64,000 bases of DNA from an uncultured Prevotellaceae bacterium (GCA_902784065.1 CACZTJ010000004.1:24119-88118); one strand, 5' to 3'. Counted from the stretch's first letter, positions 8,957 to 18,051 are shown. Program-made: numbers and translations. Notes: generated from the sequence alone by a model not told the origin.

Positions 8957-9583
8957 ATGAAGAAAATTATGATGATCGCTGCCATGATGGTAGCAACAGT
9001 TTCAGCAAAAGCTCAGTTTGAGCCAGGTACGTTCTCACTCCAGCCAAAGGTTGGTTTTGAGCTCACTTCTATTTCTGGTGATGGTTCTAAGTTCAAGCCT
9101 GGTTTCACTGCTGGTCTTGAGGGACAGTATCAGATCAACAACTGGTTCGGTCTTTCTGCAGGTGTTCATTATGCAATGGGCGGTTGCAAGATTAAGGAGA
9201 CTGATGCCAAGTTCAACATGAACTATGTCAACATCCCTGTGATGGCTAAGTTCTATGTAACTAAGGGTCTCTCTCTGAATGCAGGTCTGCAGCTCGGCTT
9301 CATGACAAGTGCTAAGCTTGCTAATGTTCAGCTCCTGGGTGGTAAGTCAGATGTTGACATCAAGGATCTTTGCAACAAGACTGACTTCTCAATTCCTTTG
9401 AGCATCGCTTACGAGTTCACAAATGGTCTGTCATTCGAGGCTCGTTACAATGCAGGTGTTACCAATGTATTCAAGGACGATGTAGTTAATGCTGCACTTG
9501 ATGTTGTAGGTGGAACAAAGCGTTGGGATGACAACAAGAACGAGATGTTCATGATCACCGTTGGATACAAGTTCGCTCTCTAA
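8957..9583 (+). CDS. PorT-family outer-membrane beta-barrel protein (first tandem copy)
   Basis: 208 residues: a signal peptide ending AKAQ, then about eight amphipathic strands with turns typical of PorT/OmpA-like Bacteroidota barrels (GFTAGLEGQYQINNWFGLS, YVNIPVMAKFY), ending VGYKFAL. The signal sequence MKKIMMIAAMMVAT is nearly identical to that of the next gene even at the DNA level, marking a tandem duplication. Codon use is unusually even, as in highly expressed genes. Role: small outer-membrane barrel of unknown cargo. Confidence 0.82.
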   Translation: MKKIMMIAAMMVATVSAKAQFEPGTFSLQPKVGFELTSISGDGSKFKPGFTAGLEGQYQINNWFGLSAGVHYAMGGCKIKETDAKFNMNYVNIPVMAKFYVTKGLSLNAGLQLGFMTSAKLANVQLLGGKSDVDIKDLCNKTDFSIPLSIAYEFTNGLSFEARYNAGVTNVFKDDVVNAALDVVGGTKRWDDNKNEMFMITVGYKFAL

Positions 9584-9604
9584 TTATTCAAAAGAATAAC
9601 TTCA

Positions 9605-9632
9605 AGCCGCACCCGAATGGATGCGGCTTTTA
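9605..9632 (+). terminator. Terminator between the two barrel genes
   Basis: A CCGCACCC/GGATGCGG stem with a GAAT loop is followed by a T-rich run. Its 20-base core (9607-9626) is the exact reverse complement of the core of the terminator after the second copy. Confidence 0.75.
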
Positions 9633-9650
9633 TTTAAAAATAACACAATT

Positions 9651-10313
9651 ATGAAGAAAATTATGATGATCGCTGCCATGATGGTAGCAACTTTGAGCGC
9701 AAATGCTCAGAATGAGGTAGGTCAGCTTAGCATTAAGCCTACTATTGGTTTGAATTTCGCTACATTGACCAAGAGTGATATATCAAAGACACGCACAGGT
9801 CTTAACTTTGGTATTGAGGCTGAGTATGGTGTAACTGAGAAATTCGGTGTTACTGCAGGTCTTTTCTACTCCCAGCAGGGTGCAAAGACCAAGGATTTCC
9901 ATTTAGCCGTGAAGAATAATATCATTGGTGGTAAGGAATTTGATGGTAAGGCTACTATCAAGCTCGACTATATCAACATCCCCATCTTGGCTCAGTACTA
10001 TCTCATTCCTGGTTTGGCTATCAAGGCCGGTATTCAGCCTGGATTCAATGTATTGAAGAAGGTTGCTCTTGATGGTACAGTCTATCAGGGTGGTGTTCAG
10101 GGTGGCAATCCTGAAAAGATTGATGAGTCTATTAAAATTGAAGAAGGTGTGAAGAACTTTGCATTTGCTATTCCTGTAGGTCTCTCTTATGAGTATAAGA
10201 GCTTCGTCCTGGACGCTCGTTACAATATTGGTATGACTAAGGCTGGTTCTGATTATAGTGGTCATCACTCAGTATTCAGCATTACTCTGGGTTACAAGAT
10301 TCCCATCAACTAA
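9651..10313 (+). CDS. PorT-family outer-membrane beta-barrel protein (second tandem copy)
   Basis: The ATG at 9651 is chosen because it opens the same signal peptide as the upstream copy. 220 residues: signal peptide ending NAQ, then a barrel with strands such as YINIPILAQYYL and LDARYNIGMT, ending LGYKIPIN. It is more divergent from its neighbour in the mature part, with longer surface loops around residues 80-100 and 145-165, suggesting diversification of exposed loops. It is separated from the first copy by a terminator, so it relies on read-through or its own weak promoter. Confidence 0.8.
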   Translation: MKKIMMIAAMMVATLSANAQNEVGQLSIKPTIGLNFATLTKSDISKTRTGLNFGIEAEYGVTEKFGVTAGLFYSQQGAKTKDFHLAVKNNIIGGKEFDGKATIKLDYINIPILAQYYLIPGLAIKAGIQPGFNVLKKVALDGTVYQGGVQGGNPEKIDESIKIEEGVKNFAFAIPVGLSYEYKSFVLDARYNIGMTKAGSDYSGHHSVFSITLGYKIPIN

Positions 10314-10338
10314 TAGAAGCATATAACACATAATAATA

Positions 10339-10370
10339 AACCGCATCCATTCGGGTGCGGTTTATTTTTT
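10339..10370 (+). terminator. Terminator after the second barrel gene
   Basis: A CCGCATCC/GGGTGCGG stem with an ATTC loop, followed by TTTATTTTTT. It ends just before the convergent M48 gene. Confidence 0.8.
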
Positions 10371-10374
10371 GCAT

Positions 10375-11277
10375 TTATTTCTTTTTCGTAGAGATGTGGA
10401 AGGTCTTGGTGGCTTTCGTAGAAGTGCTCTTCTGAGAGGACTTCTTGGTAGTGGTGGTAGAAGCAGAAGTGCCCTTGTAATATTTCAGCGCCTCAGGCAT
10501 CCAGCCCTGAATCTGCTTGATACGGGTGGCATCAGAGGGGTGATCGCTCAGGAACTCCGATCTCTGGTTGTTGGAAGCTGCTGCCATACGCTGCCAGAAG
10601 CCCACAGCCACCTGGGGATCATAGCCTGCCATGGCGGCAAAGATCAGTCCCATGTGATCAGCCTCACTCTCATGACTGCGTGAATAACTGAGATTCTTGA
10701 AATTGAAACCCTGGGCAGCAATCGCCTGGATAATAGAAGAGGTGCTGGATCCGACACCTATACCACCCAGAACAGCGGCACCAATCTGCATACCATACTG
10801 CTGCTTGATCTGCGTGCTCATCTGCTCGGCAGAGTGACGAGCCACAGCGTGGGCTATCTCATGGCCCAGGACAATAGCAAGTGAGGGCTCGTCCTGAGTA
10901 AGGGGCAGAATGCCTTCATAGACACAGATCAGTCCACCAGGCATACACCAGGCATTGGCCTCCTTGTTCTGTATCAGATTAAAGGTCCACTTAAAGTTCT
11001 GTACGTCGCTGCCCATACCATTGGCATTCAGGTAGTTGGTAACAGCAGTAGCCAGGTTCTGCCCCACTCGTTTCACCATGGCTGTATTGGCAGCATTGGT
11101 AGAGAGCTTGGCAGTCTTCATAAACTCATTATACTGCTGGGTGGAGAGGCTCAGCACATCGCCATCGCTCACCATCAGACTCTGCTGGCGACCTGTGATA
11201 GGCACCGTTTTGGTAGTGCCGCAGCTAACTAAAAGGGCTGCTGCAACCGACAAAAGAATGGTCTTAATACTTCTCAT
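10375..11277 (-). CDS. M48 family zinc metalloprotease, lipoprotein (BepA/LoiP-like)
   Basis: The start at 11277 is preferred because it opens a lipoprotein signal peptide (MRSIKTILLSVAAALLVSC); in-frame ATGs further upstream precede this signal and lie near the neighbouring terminator. 300 residues with the zinc motif HEIAHAVARHS and, downstream, the glutamate ligand region SRSHESEADHMG. Members of this group are periplasmic, membrane-anchored quality-control proteases for outer-membrane proteins. The Lys/Thr/Ser-rich tail (last 30 residues) is low complexity. The adjacent barrel genes fit an outer-membrane context. Confidence 0.88.
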   Translation of the reverse strand: MRSIKTILLSVAAALLVSCGTTKTVPITGRQQSLMVSDGDVLSLSTQQYNEFMKTAKLSTNAANTAMVKRVGQNLATAVTNYLNANGMGSDVQNFKWTFNLIQNKEANAWCMPGGLICVYEGILPLTQDEPSLAIVLGHEIAHAVARHSAEQMSTQIKQQYGMQIGAAVLGGIGVGSSTSSIIQAIAAQGFNFKNLSYSRSHESEADHMGLIFAAMAGYDPQVAVGFWQRMAAASNNQRSEFLSDHPSDATRIKQIQGWMPEALKYYKGTSASTTTTKKSSQKSTSTKATKTFHISTKKK

Positions 11278-11346
11278 ATTCGTTTTGATTATTAGTTTCT
11301 GAGTGCAAAATAAGCAAAAAAAACTGGAATCTGCAAATTTTAGACA

Positions 11347-11378
11347 CAAAAATAGAGGCACCCCTCACGGAGTGCCTC
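11347..11378 (-). terminator. Terminator of the small exported protein gene
   Basis: GAGGCAC/GTGCCTC arms (11355-11378) with a 10-base loop; on the - strand they are followed by TATTTTTGTG. Confidence 0.7.
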
Positions 11379-11420
11379 CTGCTTTCAACTAATAATAATT
11401 ACACGTTTTTCCTCTTTTTC

Positions 11421-11783
11421 TTACTTGTTAAGACCACGATTGTTGATCGTTGTGTTCAGCAGCGTCAGATAAGTACGGAACTGCTTCTCGTTCAACACGT
11501 AGCGCATCCACTTCACGTCGTTGTCGATAGCACGGGCTACGAGAGCCTTACGATCGTTGTTGGCGTACTGAGCGGCAAACATCAGCTCAGAAGCGAATGT
11601 GTGGTGAATGTCAGCAACGGCCTCTTTCTGGTCGTTTGCCAAGTCAAGTGCTGCAGAGAGCTTATTCATATTGATGTTCAGCTCGTATGCCTCTACATTA
11701 TCGACATTGGCTACTTTGTCACCTTCTGCAAATGCGGTTGTCATACTCAGCATTGCTACTAATGTCAAAAACATCTTTTTCAT
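11421..11783 (-). CDS. Small exported protein of unknown function
   Basis: 120 residues with a clear signal peptide (MKKMFLTLVAMLSMTTAFA). The mature part is predicted to be mostly helical, with repeated Ala and Asn and a C-terminal segment RTYLTLLNTTINNRG. It resembles small periplasmic helical proteins found widely in Prevotella, but I cannot name a family. It has its own promoter (-7 box at 11899-11906) and terminator, so it is a single-gene unit. Confidence 0.65.
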   Translation of the reverse strand: MKKMFLTLVAMLSMTTAFAEGDKVANVDNVEAYELNINMNKLSAALDLANDQKEAVADIHHTFASELMFAAQYANNDRKALVARAIDNDVKWMRYVLNEKQFRTYLTLLNTTINNRGLNK

Positions 11784-11898
11784 CTTTTTACCCTTTCTTT
11801 TCTTTACTCAGAGCGGTGTGTCAATTCGCTCCTACATTTATTAATGTGTTATCCTGTTGCGTAGCTCTTTTGGCTTGCGCTTTTGTCTTTTGACGGTG

Positions 11899-11906
11899 CA
11901 AAGGTA
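11899..11906 (-). promoter_or_regulatory. -7 box for the small exported protein
   Basis: CAAAGGTA on the + strand is TACCTTTG on the - strand. The leader to the ATG at 11783 is about 108 bases, long for this genome. The 300-base gap 11784-12088 otherwise holds only this and the divergent slyD promoter. Confidence 0.6.
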
Positions 11907-12048
11907 CGGCGATTTTTGAAACCTCACAACAATTTTAAAGAATTGTGTGCGATAACAGCCTTTTTGTTGACGCAGGTCAAATAATCGTAGAAATAGAGAA
12001 AAAATAAGATTTTCGCCTTTAAATGGCATGTTTATGGATTAAAATTCG

Positions 12049-12056
12049 TAATTTTG
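12049..12056 (+). promoter_or_regulatory. -7 box of the slyD-like gene
   Basis: TAATTTTG matches TAnnTTTG and lies 32 bp before the start codon. It may also serve the downstream aroC, 34 bp after slyD. Confidence 0.55.
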
Positions 12057-12088
12057 CAGCGCAATATAAATAGTATATATAATAAGGT

Positions 12089-12691
12089 ATGGACAAACCA
12101 CAAAACAAGTTTTTATCAGTAGTATATCAGCTGTATAGTGTAGCCGAGAACGGCGAGAAACATCTGGAAGAGCAGACTGGCGACGAGCGTCCGTTTGAGT
12201 TTATCACAGGATTCGGTATCTCACTCGATCGTTTCGAGCAGGAAGTGAGCGGTCTGGAGAAGGGCGCACACTTCGATTTCACCCTGCAGCCAGGAGAAGC
12301 TTTTGGCGAATATGTGCCAGAAGGTAAGCATAAGCTGGATCGTGAGGTATTCATGATCAATGGCCACTTCGACCACGAGAATATCTTCGAAGGAGCCACC
12401 ATCACCCTGATGGACAATGAGGACCATCAGTTTATGGCAAAGGTGGTGAAGATCGAGGAAGACGGCGTCACCGTAGATACCAACCACCCCTTGGCTGGTA
12501 AGCTGCTGAACTTCACAGGACGCGTGATAGAGAACCGTGATGCCACTGAGGAAGAGGTACAGCACCTGATCAAGCATCTGACAGGTGGTTGCGGACATCA
12601 CTGTGGTGGATGTAATCACGAGGGATGCGAAGATCATGAGGGATGTGATCATCATCACGAAGAAGGTTGTGGCTGCGGACACTGTCACTAA
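12089..12691 (+). CDS. slyD: FKBP-type peptidyl-prolyl cis-trans isomerase, SlyD-like
   Basis: 200 residues. The N-terminal FKBP half and the inserted-flap domain are recognisable (LQPGEAFGEYV, VDTNHPLAGKLLNF). The last 40 residues are rich in His and Cys (GGCGHHCGGCNHEGC and so on), the metal-binding tail known from SlyD, where it binds nickel and other metals. The enzyme is a cytoplasmic folding helper. The tail is long and Cys-rich, suggesting metal storage or delivery besides foldase action. Confidence 0.9.
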   Translation: MDKPQNKFLSVVYQLYSVAENGEKHLEEQTGDERPFEFITGFGISLDRFEQEVSGLEKGAHFDFTLQPGEAFGEYVPEGKHKLDREVFMINGHFDHENIFEGATITLMDNEDHQFMAKVVKIEEDGVTVDTNHPLAGKLLNFTGRVIENRDATEEEVQHLIKHLTGGCGHHCGGCNHEGCEDHEGCDHHHEEGCGCGHCH

Positions 12692-12725
12692 TCAGATTAC
12701 GAACAACACATAAGCCCCACTCTAC

Positions 12726-13805
12726 ATGACACGTAACACATTCGGAAACCTATTCACACTGACCACCTTCGGAGAAAGCCACGGCGAGGCCGTTGGTGGG
12801 GTGATCGACGGGATGCCGGCAGGAATCGACATCGACATCGATTTCATTCAGCAGGAGCTGAACCGCAGGCGCCCAGGACAGAGCAGTATCACCACCTCAA
12901 GGCAGGAAGCCGACAAGGTGGAGCTGCTGAGTGGTGTGTTCGAGGGAAAATCGACGGGATGCCCCATCGGTTTTATCGTCAGGAACACAAACCAGCATTC
13001 ACAGGACTATGAGAACCTGAGATGCCTGTTCCGCCCTTCGCATGCCGATTTCACCTACGAACAGAAGTATGGTGTGAGAGATCATCGTGGTGGCGGACGC
13101 TCCTCTGCCCGTATCACCATCAGCCGTTGTGTGGGTGGCGCCTTGGCCAAACTCGTATTGCGCCAGTGGGGCATCAGCGTGCAGGCCTACACCTCACAGG
13201 TAGGACAGATAGTCTTAGAACGCGACTATCATCTGTATGACCTTGAACAGACGGAGTGCAACGCTGTGCGCTGCCCAGATGCCGAGAAGGCAAAAGAGAT
13301 GGAGGCGCTGATCACCCAGATGAAGAAAGAGGGTGATACGATTGGAGGTGTGATCACCTGTGTCATCAAGGGTTGTCCTGCAGGACTGGGAGAACCTGAG
13401 TTCGGCAAGCTCCATGCAGCCTTAGGCAGTGCGATGCTGAGTATCAATGCCGTGAAGGGATTCGAATACGGTGAGGGCTTCGATGGTGTAGCAGTACGTG
13501 GATCGGAACAGAACGACGTGTTCCAGAACATCGACGGCAAGATTACCACCAAGACGAATCATAGCGGGGGCATCCAGGGGGGTATCTCCAACGGACAGGA
13601 TATCTACTTCCGTGTGGCCTTTAAACCAGTGGCTACCATCCTGACAGACCAGGAAACTGTGGATAAAGAGGGGAATCCGACTACATTTAAGGCTAAGGGG
13701 CGACACGATCCGTGTGTATTGCCAAGGGCCGTTCCTATCGTAGAAGCGATGGCCGCCATGACAATTTTAGACTATTGCCTGTTAAAAAACAGCGCAAACT
13801 GGTAA
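12726..13805 (+). CDS. aroC: Chorismate synthase
   Basis: 359 residues, the usual family length. It starts with the signature TFGESHG, and further motifs such as [28 protein letters not shown] and [18 protein letters not shown] are present. The enzyme converts 5-enolpyruvylshikimate-3-phosphate to chorismate with reduced FMN, the last shared step of aromatic amino acid synthesis. It is 34 bp downstream of slyD on the same strand and probably co-transcribed. Confidence 0.97.
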   Translation: MTRNTFGNLFTLTTFGESHGEAVGGVIDGMPAGIDIDIDFIQQELNRRRPGQSSITTSRQEADKVELLSGVFEGKSTGCPIGFIVRNTNQHSQDYENLRCLFRPSHADFTYEQKYGVRDHRGGGRSSARITISRCVGGALAKLVLRQWGISVQAYTSQVGQIVLERDYHLYDLEQTECNAVRCPDAEKAKEMEALITQMKKEGDTIGGVITCVIKGCPAGLGEPEFGKLHAALGSAMLSINAVKGFEYGEGFDGVAVRGSEQNDVFQNIDGKITTKTNHSGGIQGGISNGQDIYFRVAFKPVATILTDQETVDKEGNPTTFKAKGRHDPCVLPRAVPIVEAMAAMTILDYCLLKNSANW

Positions 13806-13842
13806 CATTTGCAAATAAATCGAGAAATATTCTTGGATTTAT

Positions 13843-13873
13843 TTTGCAGAATCCAAAATTAGTCGTATATTTG
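13843..13873 (+). promoter_or_regulatory. Consensus promoter downstream of aroC, without a gene behind it
   Basis: TTTG (13843-13846), 19 bp, then TATATTTG (13866-13873): a full match. The only thing downstream before the convergent pyrD gene is a terminator about 70 bp further on, which suggests a small RNA. Confidence 0.7.
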
Positions 13874-13879
13874 CACTTG

Positions 13880-13977
13880 CATTTAAGGGTTTGTGAAAAT
13901 CCTGATATGCTTTAGTTAAGTCTAGTTTAGTTTTTGTGTTGGTTGGGGGCTGCTGATTGGTAGCCCCCAAATTTTTG
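13880..13977 (+). ncRNA. Candidate small RNA of about 95 nt
   Basis: The segment starts about 7 bp after a consensus promoter and ends in a strong hairpin (TTGGGGGCT ... AGCCCCCAA, 13943-13970) followed by ATTTTTG. No reading frame of note lies inside. The sequence between (TCTAGTTTAGTT ... TTGGTTGGGGG) resembles the 3' part of another candidate at 53956-54071. It could instead be a long terminator region of aroC. Confidence 0.45.
13943..13977 (+). terminator. Terminator after aroC / candidate small RNA
   Basis: Arms TTGGGGGCT and AGCCCCCAA with a TGATTGGT-type loop, then ATTTTTG. Confidence 0.8.
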
Positions 13978-13995
13978 TGCCAAAAAAAGATGTGA

Positions 13996-14904
13996 TCAGT
14001 CGATCACACCTATGATTTCTTCTACGGATTGACACCCGTGGGCATCCAGCCAGGCATCGATGCCATCACGCACCTTTATGCTTATCGCAGGATCGAGGAA
14101 GTTGGCTGTGCCTATCTCAATGGCAGTAGCTCCAGCCATCAGGAACTCAATGGCGTCCTTAGCGCTAGAAATGCCGCCTAAGCCGATAACAGGGATGCCT
14201 ACGGCCTTGGCTACCTGCCATACCATTCGCAAGGCTACAGGCTTAACAGCAGGCCCGCTCAGGCCACCAGTACGGATGCTGAGCAAAGGCTTACGCTTCT
14301 CGATATCAATAGCCATACCCATCAGTGTATTAATAAGCGATACTGCATCAGCGCCCTCAGCTTCTACAGCACGGGCAATCTCAGCGATATCCGTCACATT
14401 GGGCGAGAGTTTCACGATCAGGGTCTTTTGATAACGCTGACGAACCGCTTTCACCACACTGGCAGCACCTGCACAGGTGACACCAAAGGCCATGCCGCCA
14501 TCCTTGACGTTAGGACAAGAGATATTCAACTCGATAGCCGGAATATGCTCCAGAGCATCCACACGAGCGGCACATTCGGCATAATCCTCTGGCGAAGAGC
14601 CACTCACATTCACAATCATATTCGTATCAATGTCCTTAATCTGCGGATAAATATGAGAACAGAAGTAATCCACACCCTTGTTCTGCAGCCCAACGCAGTT
14701 CAGCATGCCCTGAGCCGTCTCTGCCATACGAGGGTAGTCGTTGCCCTCACGAGGCGCGAGGGTAGTACCTTTCACGATGATACCACCAATGCCGTCGAGA
14801 GGCATGAAATCAGCAAACTCCAGGCCATAGCCAAAGGTGCCAGAGGCCGTCATCACGGGGTTTTTCAGCTGCAGATCCCCTATCTTTACGTTTAGCTTTG
14901 CCAT
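13996..14904 (-). CDS. pyrD: Dihydroorotate dehydrogenase B, catalytic subunit
   Basis: 302 residues. Class 1B features: N-terminal [15 protein letters not shown], the catalytic-loop [11 protein letters not shown] with the active-site Cys, and the FMN-phosphate site [16 protein letters not shown]. It oxidises dihydroorotate to orotate in pyrimidine synthesis, passing electrons to NAD+ through PyrK. The gene overlaps pyrK by 13 bp, fitting the PyrD2K2 complex. Confidence 0.96.
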   Translation of the reverse strand: MAKLNVKIGDLQLKNPVMTASGTFGYGLEFADFMPLDGIGGIIVKGTTLAPREGNDYPRMAETAQGMLNCVGLQNKGVDYFCSHIYPQIKDIDTNMIVNVSGSSPEDYAECAARVDALEHIPAIELNISCPNVKDGGMAFGVTCAGAASVVKAVRQRYQKTLIVKLSPNVTDIAEIARAVEAEGADAVSLINTLMGMAIDIEKRKPLLSIRTGGLSGPAVKPVALRMVWQVAKAVGIPVIGLGGISSAKDAIEFLMAGATAIEIGTANFLDPAISIKVRDGIDAWLDAHGCQSVEEIIGVID

Positions 14905-15665
14905 AACAGTCGGTTGATATTAAATACGGGTCCTTCCTTACATACACACAGATTGCCCTCAGTGGTCTTCTCCACGCAACAGAGACAGGCCCCTACGCCA
15001 CAGGCCATCAGATTCTCGAGCGATACCTCACATTCGATCCCTTTCTCACGCGCCAGACGAGCCACAGCTTTCATCATCGGCGTAGGACCACAGGTGGAGA
15101 TACGGGTAAACTGCTCCTGCTCAAGGATAGAATGGTTGGTTACAAAGCCCTTCTCGCCTGCAGAACCGTCTTCCGTGGTTACAAACACACGTCCGTACTT
15201 CTTAAATTCGTCGAGCATCAGCAAATCTTCCTGCGTGCGAGCACCTAACAGGAAGGTGGGTTCAAAGCCCTGCTCACGCATCTGGGCACCCATATAAAAC
15301 AGGGGAGCCACACCAACGCCACCACCTACAAGCAGCACTTTCTGCCCAGGGGCAGCTGGCGTAAAGCCATTGCCAAGAGGCAAAACACAGTTCAACACTG
15401 CACCTGGCTGAAGTTTAGCGAGCGTACGAGTGCCTTCTCCAACGGTTGCTACCAGCAACCAAAGCTGATTCTGGGCACGATCCACATAATTAATGGATAT
15501 AGGACGACGCAGGAAGGTGGAAGGAGAACCATCCACACGTACCTCCACAAACTGGCCTGGTAACATATCAGGGAGAGGTTTAGCATCTGTCAGGCGAATC
15601 AGCACATAACGTGCATGAATACGCTCAACAGATGCTACCGTCAGGTCTAAAACATACTTCTTCAT
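14892..15665 (-). CDS. pyrK: Dihydroorotate dehydrogenase B, electron transfer subunit
   Basis: 257 residues. Ferredoxin-reductase-like FAD domain (RRPISINY near residue 55), NAD-binding region ([14 protein letters not shown]), and the C-terminal 2Fe-2S site CGVGACLCC with a fourth Cys in LCVCKEG. It transfers electrons from the PyrD FMN to NAD+. It is the first gene of the pyrK-pyrD operon. Confidence 0.95.
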   Translation of the reverse strand: MKKYVLDLTVASVERIHARYVLIRLTDAKPLPDMLPGQFVEVRVDGSPSTFLRRPISINYVDRAQNQLWLLVATVGEGTRTLAKLQPGAVLNCVLPLGNGFTPAAPGQKVLLVGGGVGVAPLFYMGAQMREQGFEPTFLLGARTQEDLLMLDEFKKYGRVFVTTEDGSAGEKGFVTNHSILEQEQFTRISTCGPTPMMKAVARLAREKGIECEVSLENLMACGVGACLCCVEKTTEGNLCVCKEGPVFNINRLLWQS

Positions 15666-15690
15666 AAGTTATCTTCGCAAAATGATGGTG

Positions 15691-15698
15691 CAAAGATA
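15691..15698 (-). promoter_or_regulatory. -7 box of pyrKD
   Basis: CAAAGATA on the + strand (TATCTTTG on the - strand) lies 25 bp before the pyrK ATG. Confidence 0.6.
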
Positions 15699-15722
15699 CG
15701 ACTTTTTATTGAAACAACAAAA

Positions 15723-16199
15723 CTATTTTTTAACGGGAACGAATGTATCCCAGGTCTGATCATCGTAAAAAACACGTATCTCAATGACCTTTCTTTGTGG
15801 TTTGTCAATAATTTTAATCTCTTCACGTATAGGCTCAGGTCGTGAATTTTTCACCAAAGCAGGATTTTGAGCCATCTGACCCGTATTTGAAGCGGTAGGA
15901 GATGGATTCTGATCAAAATCGAGCATCAGTGATTGATCAAAAATTCCATTTTCGGGAGGCATCTGGTCAGGAGATGATTTTTCTGCAGAATTCTGATACA
16001 TCTCACCTGAACCGAACATCAACCAGTCCGTATTGATGTTAGGAATTTTCTTTTTCAAAGCCTCGACCACGTTCAGAGTGGGTCGTGTTCTACCATTAAA
16101 AATACTACTGAGAGTAGCAGGTGCCAAACCGATGTAGTCGGCGAACACCTGTTGAGTCATGTGTTGAGACTCCATTACTTGTCTAATTCGATCCTTCAT
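15723..16199 (-). CDS. XRE-type helix-turn-helix regulator
   Basis: The start at 16199 is chosen because it opens the HTH domain and lies downstream of the -7 box; the in-frame extension to 16265 would overlap the promoter. 158 residues: HTH_3 domain at 1-60 (MTQQVFADYIGLAPATLSSIF as recognition region), an Asn/Pro/Gln-rich linker, and a small C-terminal beta segment (IEIRVFYDDQTWDTFVPVKK). A 14-bp palindrome in its leader suggests autoregulation. Similar small regulators are common in Prevotella genomes; the targets are unknown. Confidence 0.75.
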   Translation of the reverse strand: MKDRIRQVMESQHMTQQVFADYIGLAPATLSSIFNGRTRPTLNVVEALKKKIPNINTDWLMFGSGEMYQNSAEKSSPDQMPPENGIFDQSLMLDFDQNPSPTASNTGQMAQNPALVKNSRPEPIREEIKIIDKPQRKVIEIRVFYDDQTWDTFVPVKK

Positions 16200-16225
16200 G
16201 CTACTAATGATGCTAAAATAGGGCC

Positions 16226-16239
16226 AAAATGGCCATTTT
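16226..16239. promoter_or_regulatory. Candidate operator, 14-bp perfect palindrome
   Basis: AAAATGGCCATTTT lies between the -7 box and the start codon of the XRE regulator, a typical place for an autorepressor site. A second GGCC 5 bp away makes a nested GGCC-N5-GGCC repeat. Confidence 0.4.
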
Positions 16240-16251
16240 TCGTTCTGTTTA

Positions 16252-16283
16252 CAAAGGTAAATCAAATTTTTGAAATAAACAAG
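16252..16283 (-). promoter_or_regulatory. Promoter of the XRE regulator
   Basis: TACCTTTG on the - strand (16252-16259), with a CTTG-like -33 box 20 bp upstream (16280-16283). Confidence 0.6.
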
Positions 16284-17002
16284 AAATGTAGATAAAATTT
16301 AGATTTTTAAACTTTTGATTTGTGTTTTTATATTTGTAAATCTATAAAGCGAAAAGCTGAAAATCATCGTTTGAAATTACAAACTCAAATTTACATAAAC
16401 AAACCATTACAAAGGTTTTGTTCAATCCAAATTGATAATAAACTGGCTTTTAATGAGATAATTACGCGTTACTATTTATGAAATTCTGCATATTCAAAAA
16501 GCTGGTTCGTAAAAGGGGTAAAATTTTAAACACTTTTATAATAAATACGTGTAACAATCTGATTTTTAGTTGTTTATGTGTGATGAATATTAATGCATAT
16601 TGTTGAAATTTAAATTAATAATTTGAATGTTCAGAAATATAAATCAATATTGAATGCTAAATATTTTAGTTTTAATCTTTGAATTTGTGTTTCAAAATAC
16701 AAATTTTTACGTCTTATTTTTTTAGTTTCAAAATCCAAATACAAGAAATCAAATCTTAAAGAATGCAAAATCCGAATTTTAGGGTAGTCAGCAGCCCAAA
16801 ATTAGCCATTTCTCGCATATTCTGGACAACGGGAGGAAGATTTTAAAATATGCGAGTTTTGAAGGGGTAAAAATCGCCTAAAACCCCTGCCCTATTAGGC
16901 ATTTCAAGCCCAAAAAAGCGCTCCTGAAAAGCGCCATTTTTGGAAATTCTAGAGCTGGAAAATGAAACTTTTAAAAAAGTGCAGCGAAAATCGAGCTAAA
17001 AA
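16284..17002. other. 720-bp non-coding, AT-rich region with repeated motifs and inverted repeats
   Basis: No reading frame longer than a few tens of codons is convincing. The left part contains repeated CAAATTT/AAATTTG-type motifs, and a TATATTTG -7 box sits at 16329-16336 on the + strand. The right part is structured: exact 10-bp inverted repeat CTCGCATATT/AATATGCGAG (16812-16821 and 16847-16856), GGGGT/ACCCC, GCCTA/TAGGC, and a terminator-like hairpin at 16912-16940. It may encode a structured RNA or a decayed gene. Confidence 0.4.
16912..16940. terminator. Terminator-like hairpin, possibly bidirectional
   Basis: GCGCT and AGCGC arms with A-rich and T-rich flanks on both sides (CAAAAAAGCGCT ... 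AGCGCCATTTTT). It could end holA-strand transcripts or a transcript crossing the non-coding region. Confidence 0.55.
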
Positions 17003-18028
17003 TTAGTGCAAAATGTAAAAGATTATCTCCTTCATCAGCTCACCTGGAGGCGTATTTGGATTATCCAGTCCCTTACTTTTTGCATCGATCTCACGAAGCT
17101 TCGAAATGATCTGCATCACCTTCATGCCGGAGTAGTTCCTCATACCCGTCATGTACCTCTTCGCATCCCATGGTTTTACCTCCAACCACTCCGCTACCCT
17201 CTCCTGGCTTTGATTGTTTGGTGCATAGTACGCAATCATTAAATTTTGGAAATAATTAAAAAGCAAAGGTAAAAATGAATAAATACTGCCAGCTTTTGGA
17301 TTATCATCGAAATATTTAATGATTTGATTGGCTTTATACACGTTTCTATTCACAATAGCATCGCGTAATTCATAGCCATTAAACTCCTTACTGACGCCAA
17401 TTTGGTCTTCTACAACCTGTGGGGTCACCTTTTTATTGCCCTCAGGCAGCGCCAGAATCACCTTTTCCAACTCTCCAGTGAGACGACTGAGGTCAGAACC
17501 GATATTATCGGCAATCATTTGCGTTGATTTGGGGTCAATGCTCACTTCTCGACGCTTCAGATAGCCCTCAATAAAGGCAGGAAGGTCACGATCACGCAGT
17601 TTTTTGCTCTCAAAAAGCATCCCTGCACTCTGAATCGCCTTCACATATTCGCGTTTTCTACCATCTACATTACCGTTTTTGTGGCACATCACAAGGATGG
17701 TAGAGGGCATCGGCGCCTTAAAATACTTCTCCAGCGCCTCTGTCTGCTTCACATTCTGGGCCTCTTTCACAATCAGTACCTGATATTCTGACATCATGGG
17801 ATAACGACGTGCTGCATCAGCTATCTGGGCTGCTGTCACATCAGAGCCATAGAGCACTGTCTGGTTGAAATCGCGCTCCTCAGGCTGCAGCACATGCTCT
17901 GCAATATAGTCGGCAATACAGTCGATATAGTACGGCTCCTCACCCATCAGATAATAGACAGGAACGAACTGACGAGCCTTTAAATCGGCCATAATACTAT
18001 CAAAACTGACACTTTTTGCTTCTGCCAT
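17003..18028 (-). CDS. holA: DNA polymerase III delta subunit
   Basis: The start at 18028 is used because it opens the conserved N terminus (VYYLMGEEPYYID) and the longer frame would cover the divergent promoter. 341 residues: AAA+-like clamp-loader fold with the degenerate P-loop region, the segment LTGELEKVILALP, and a helical C-terminal domain. Delta opens the sliding clamp at replication forks. The gene is divergent from the HsdR_N-like gene. Confidence 0.9.
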   Translation of the reverse strand: MAEAKSVSFDSIMADLKARQFVPVYYLMGEEPYYIDCIADYIAEHVLQPEERDFNQTVLYGSDVTAAQIADAARRYPMMSEYQVLIVKEAQNVKQTEALEKYFKAPMPSTILVMCHKNGNVDGRKREYVKAIQSAGMLFESKKLRDRDLPAFIEGYLKRREVSIDPKSTQMIADNIGSDLSRLTGELEKVILALPEGNKKVTPQVVEDQIGVSKEFNGYELRDAIVNRNVYKANQIIKYFDDNPKAGSIYSFLPLLFNYFQNLMIAYYAPNNQSQERVAEWLEVKPWDAKRYMTGMRNYSGMKVMQIISKLREIDAKSKGLDNPNTPPGELMKEIIFYILH

Positions 18029-18051
18029 GATGATTTTTCGAATATTATTTG

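Noticed and set aside
11841-12029. 62-codon - strand frame in the slyD upstream gap
   Set aside because: It lies across the promoter of the small exported protein and shows no family resemblance.
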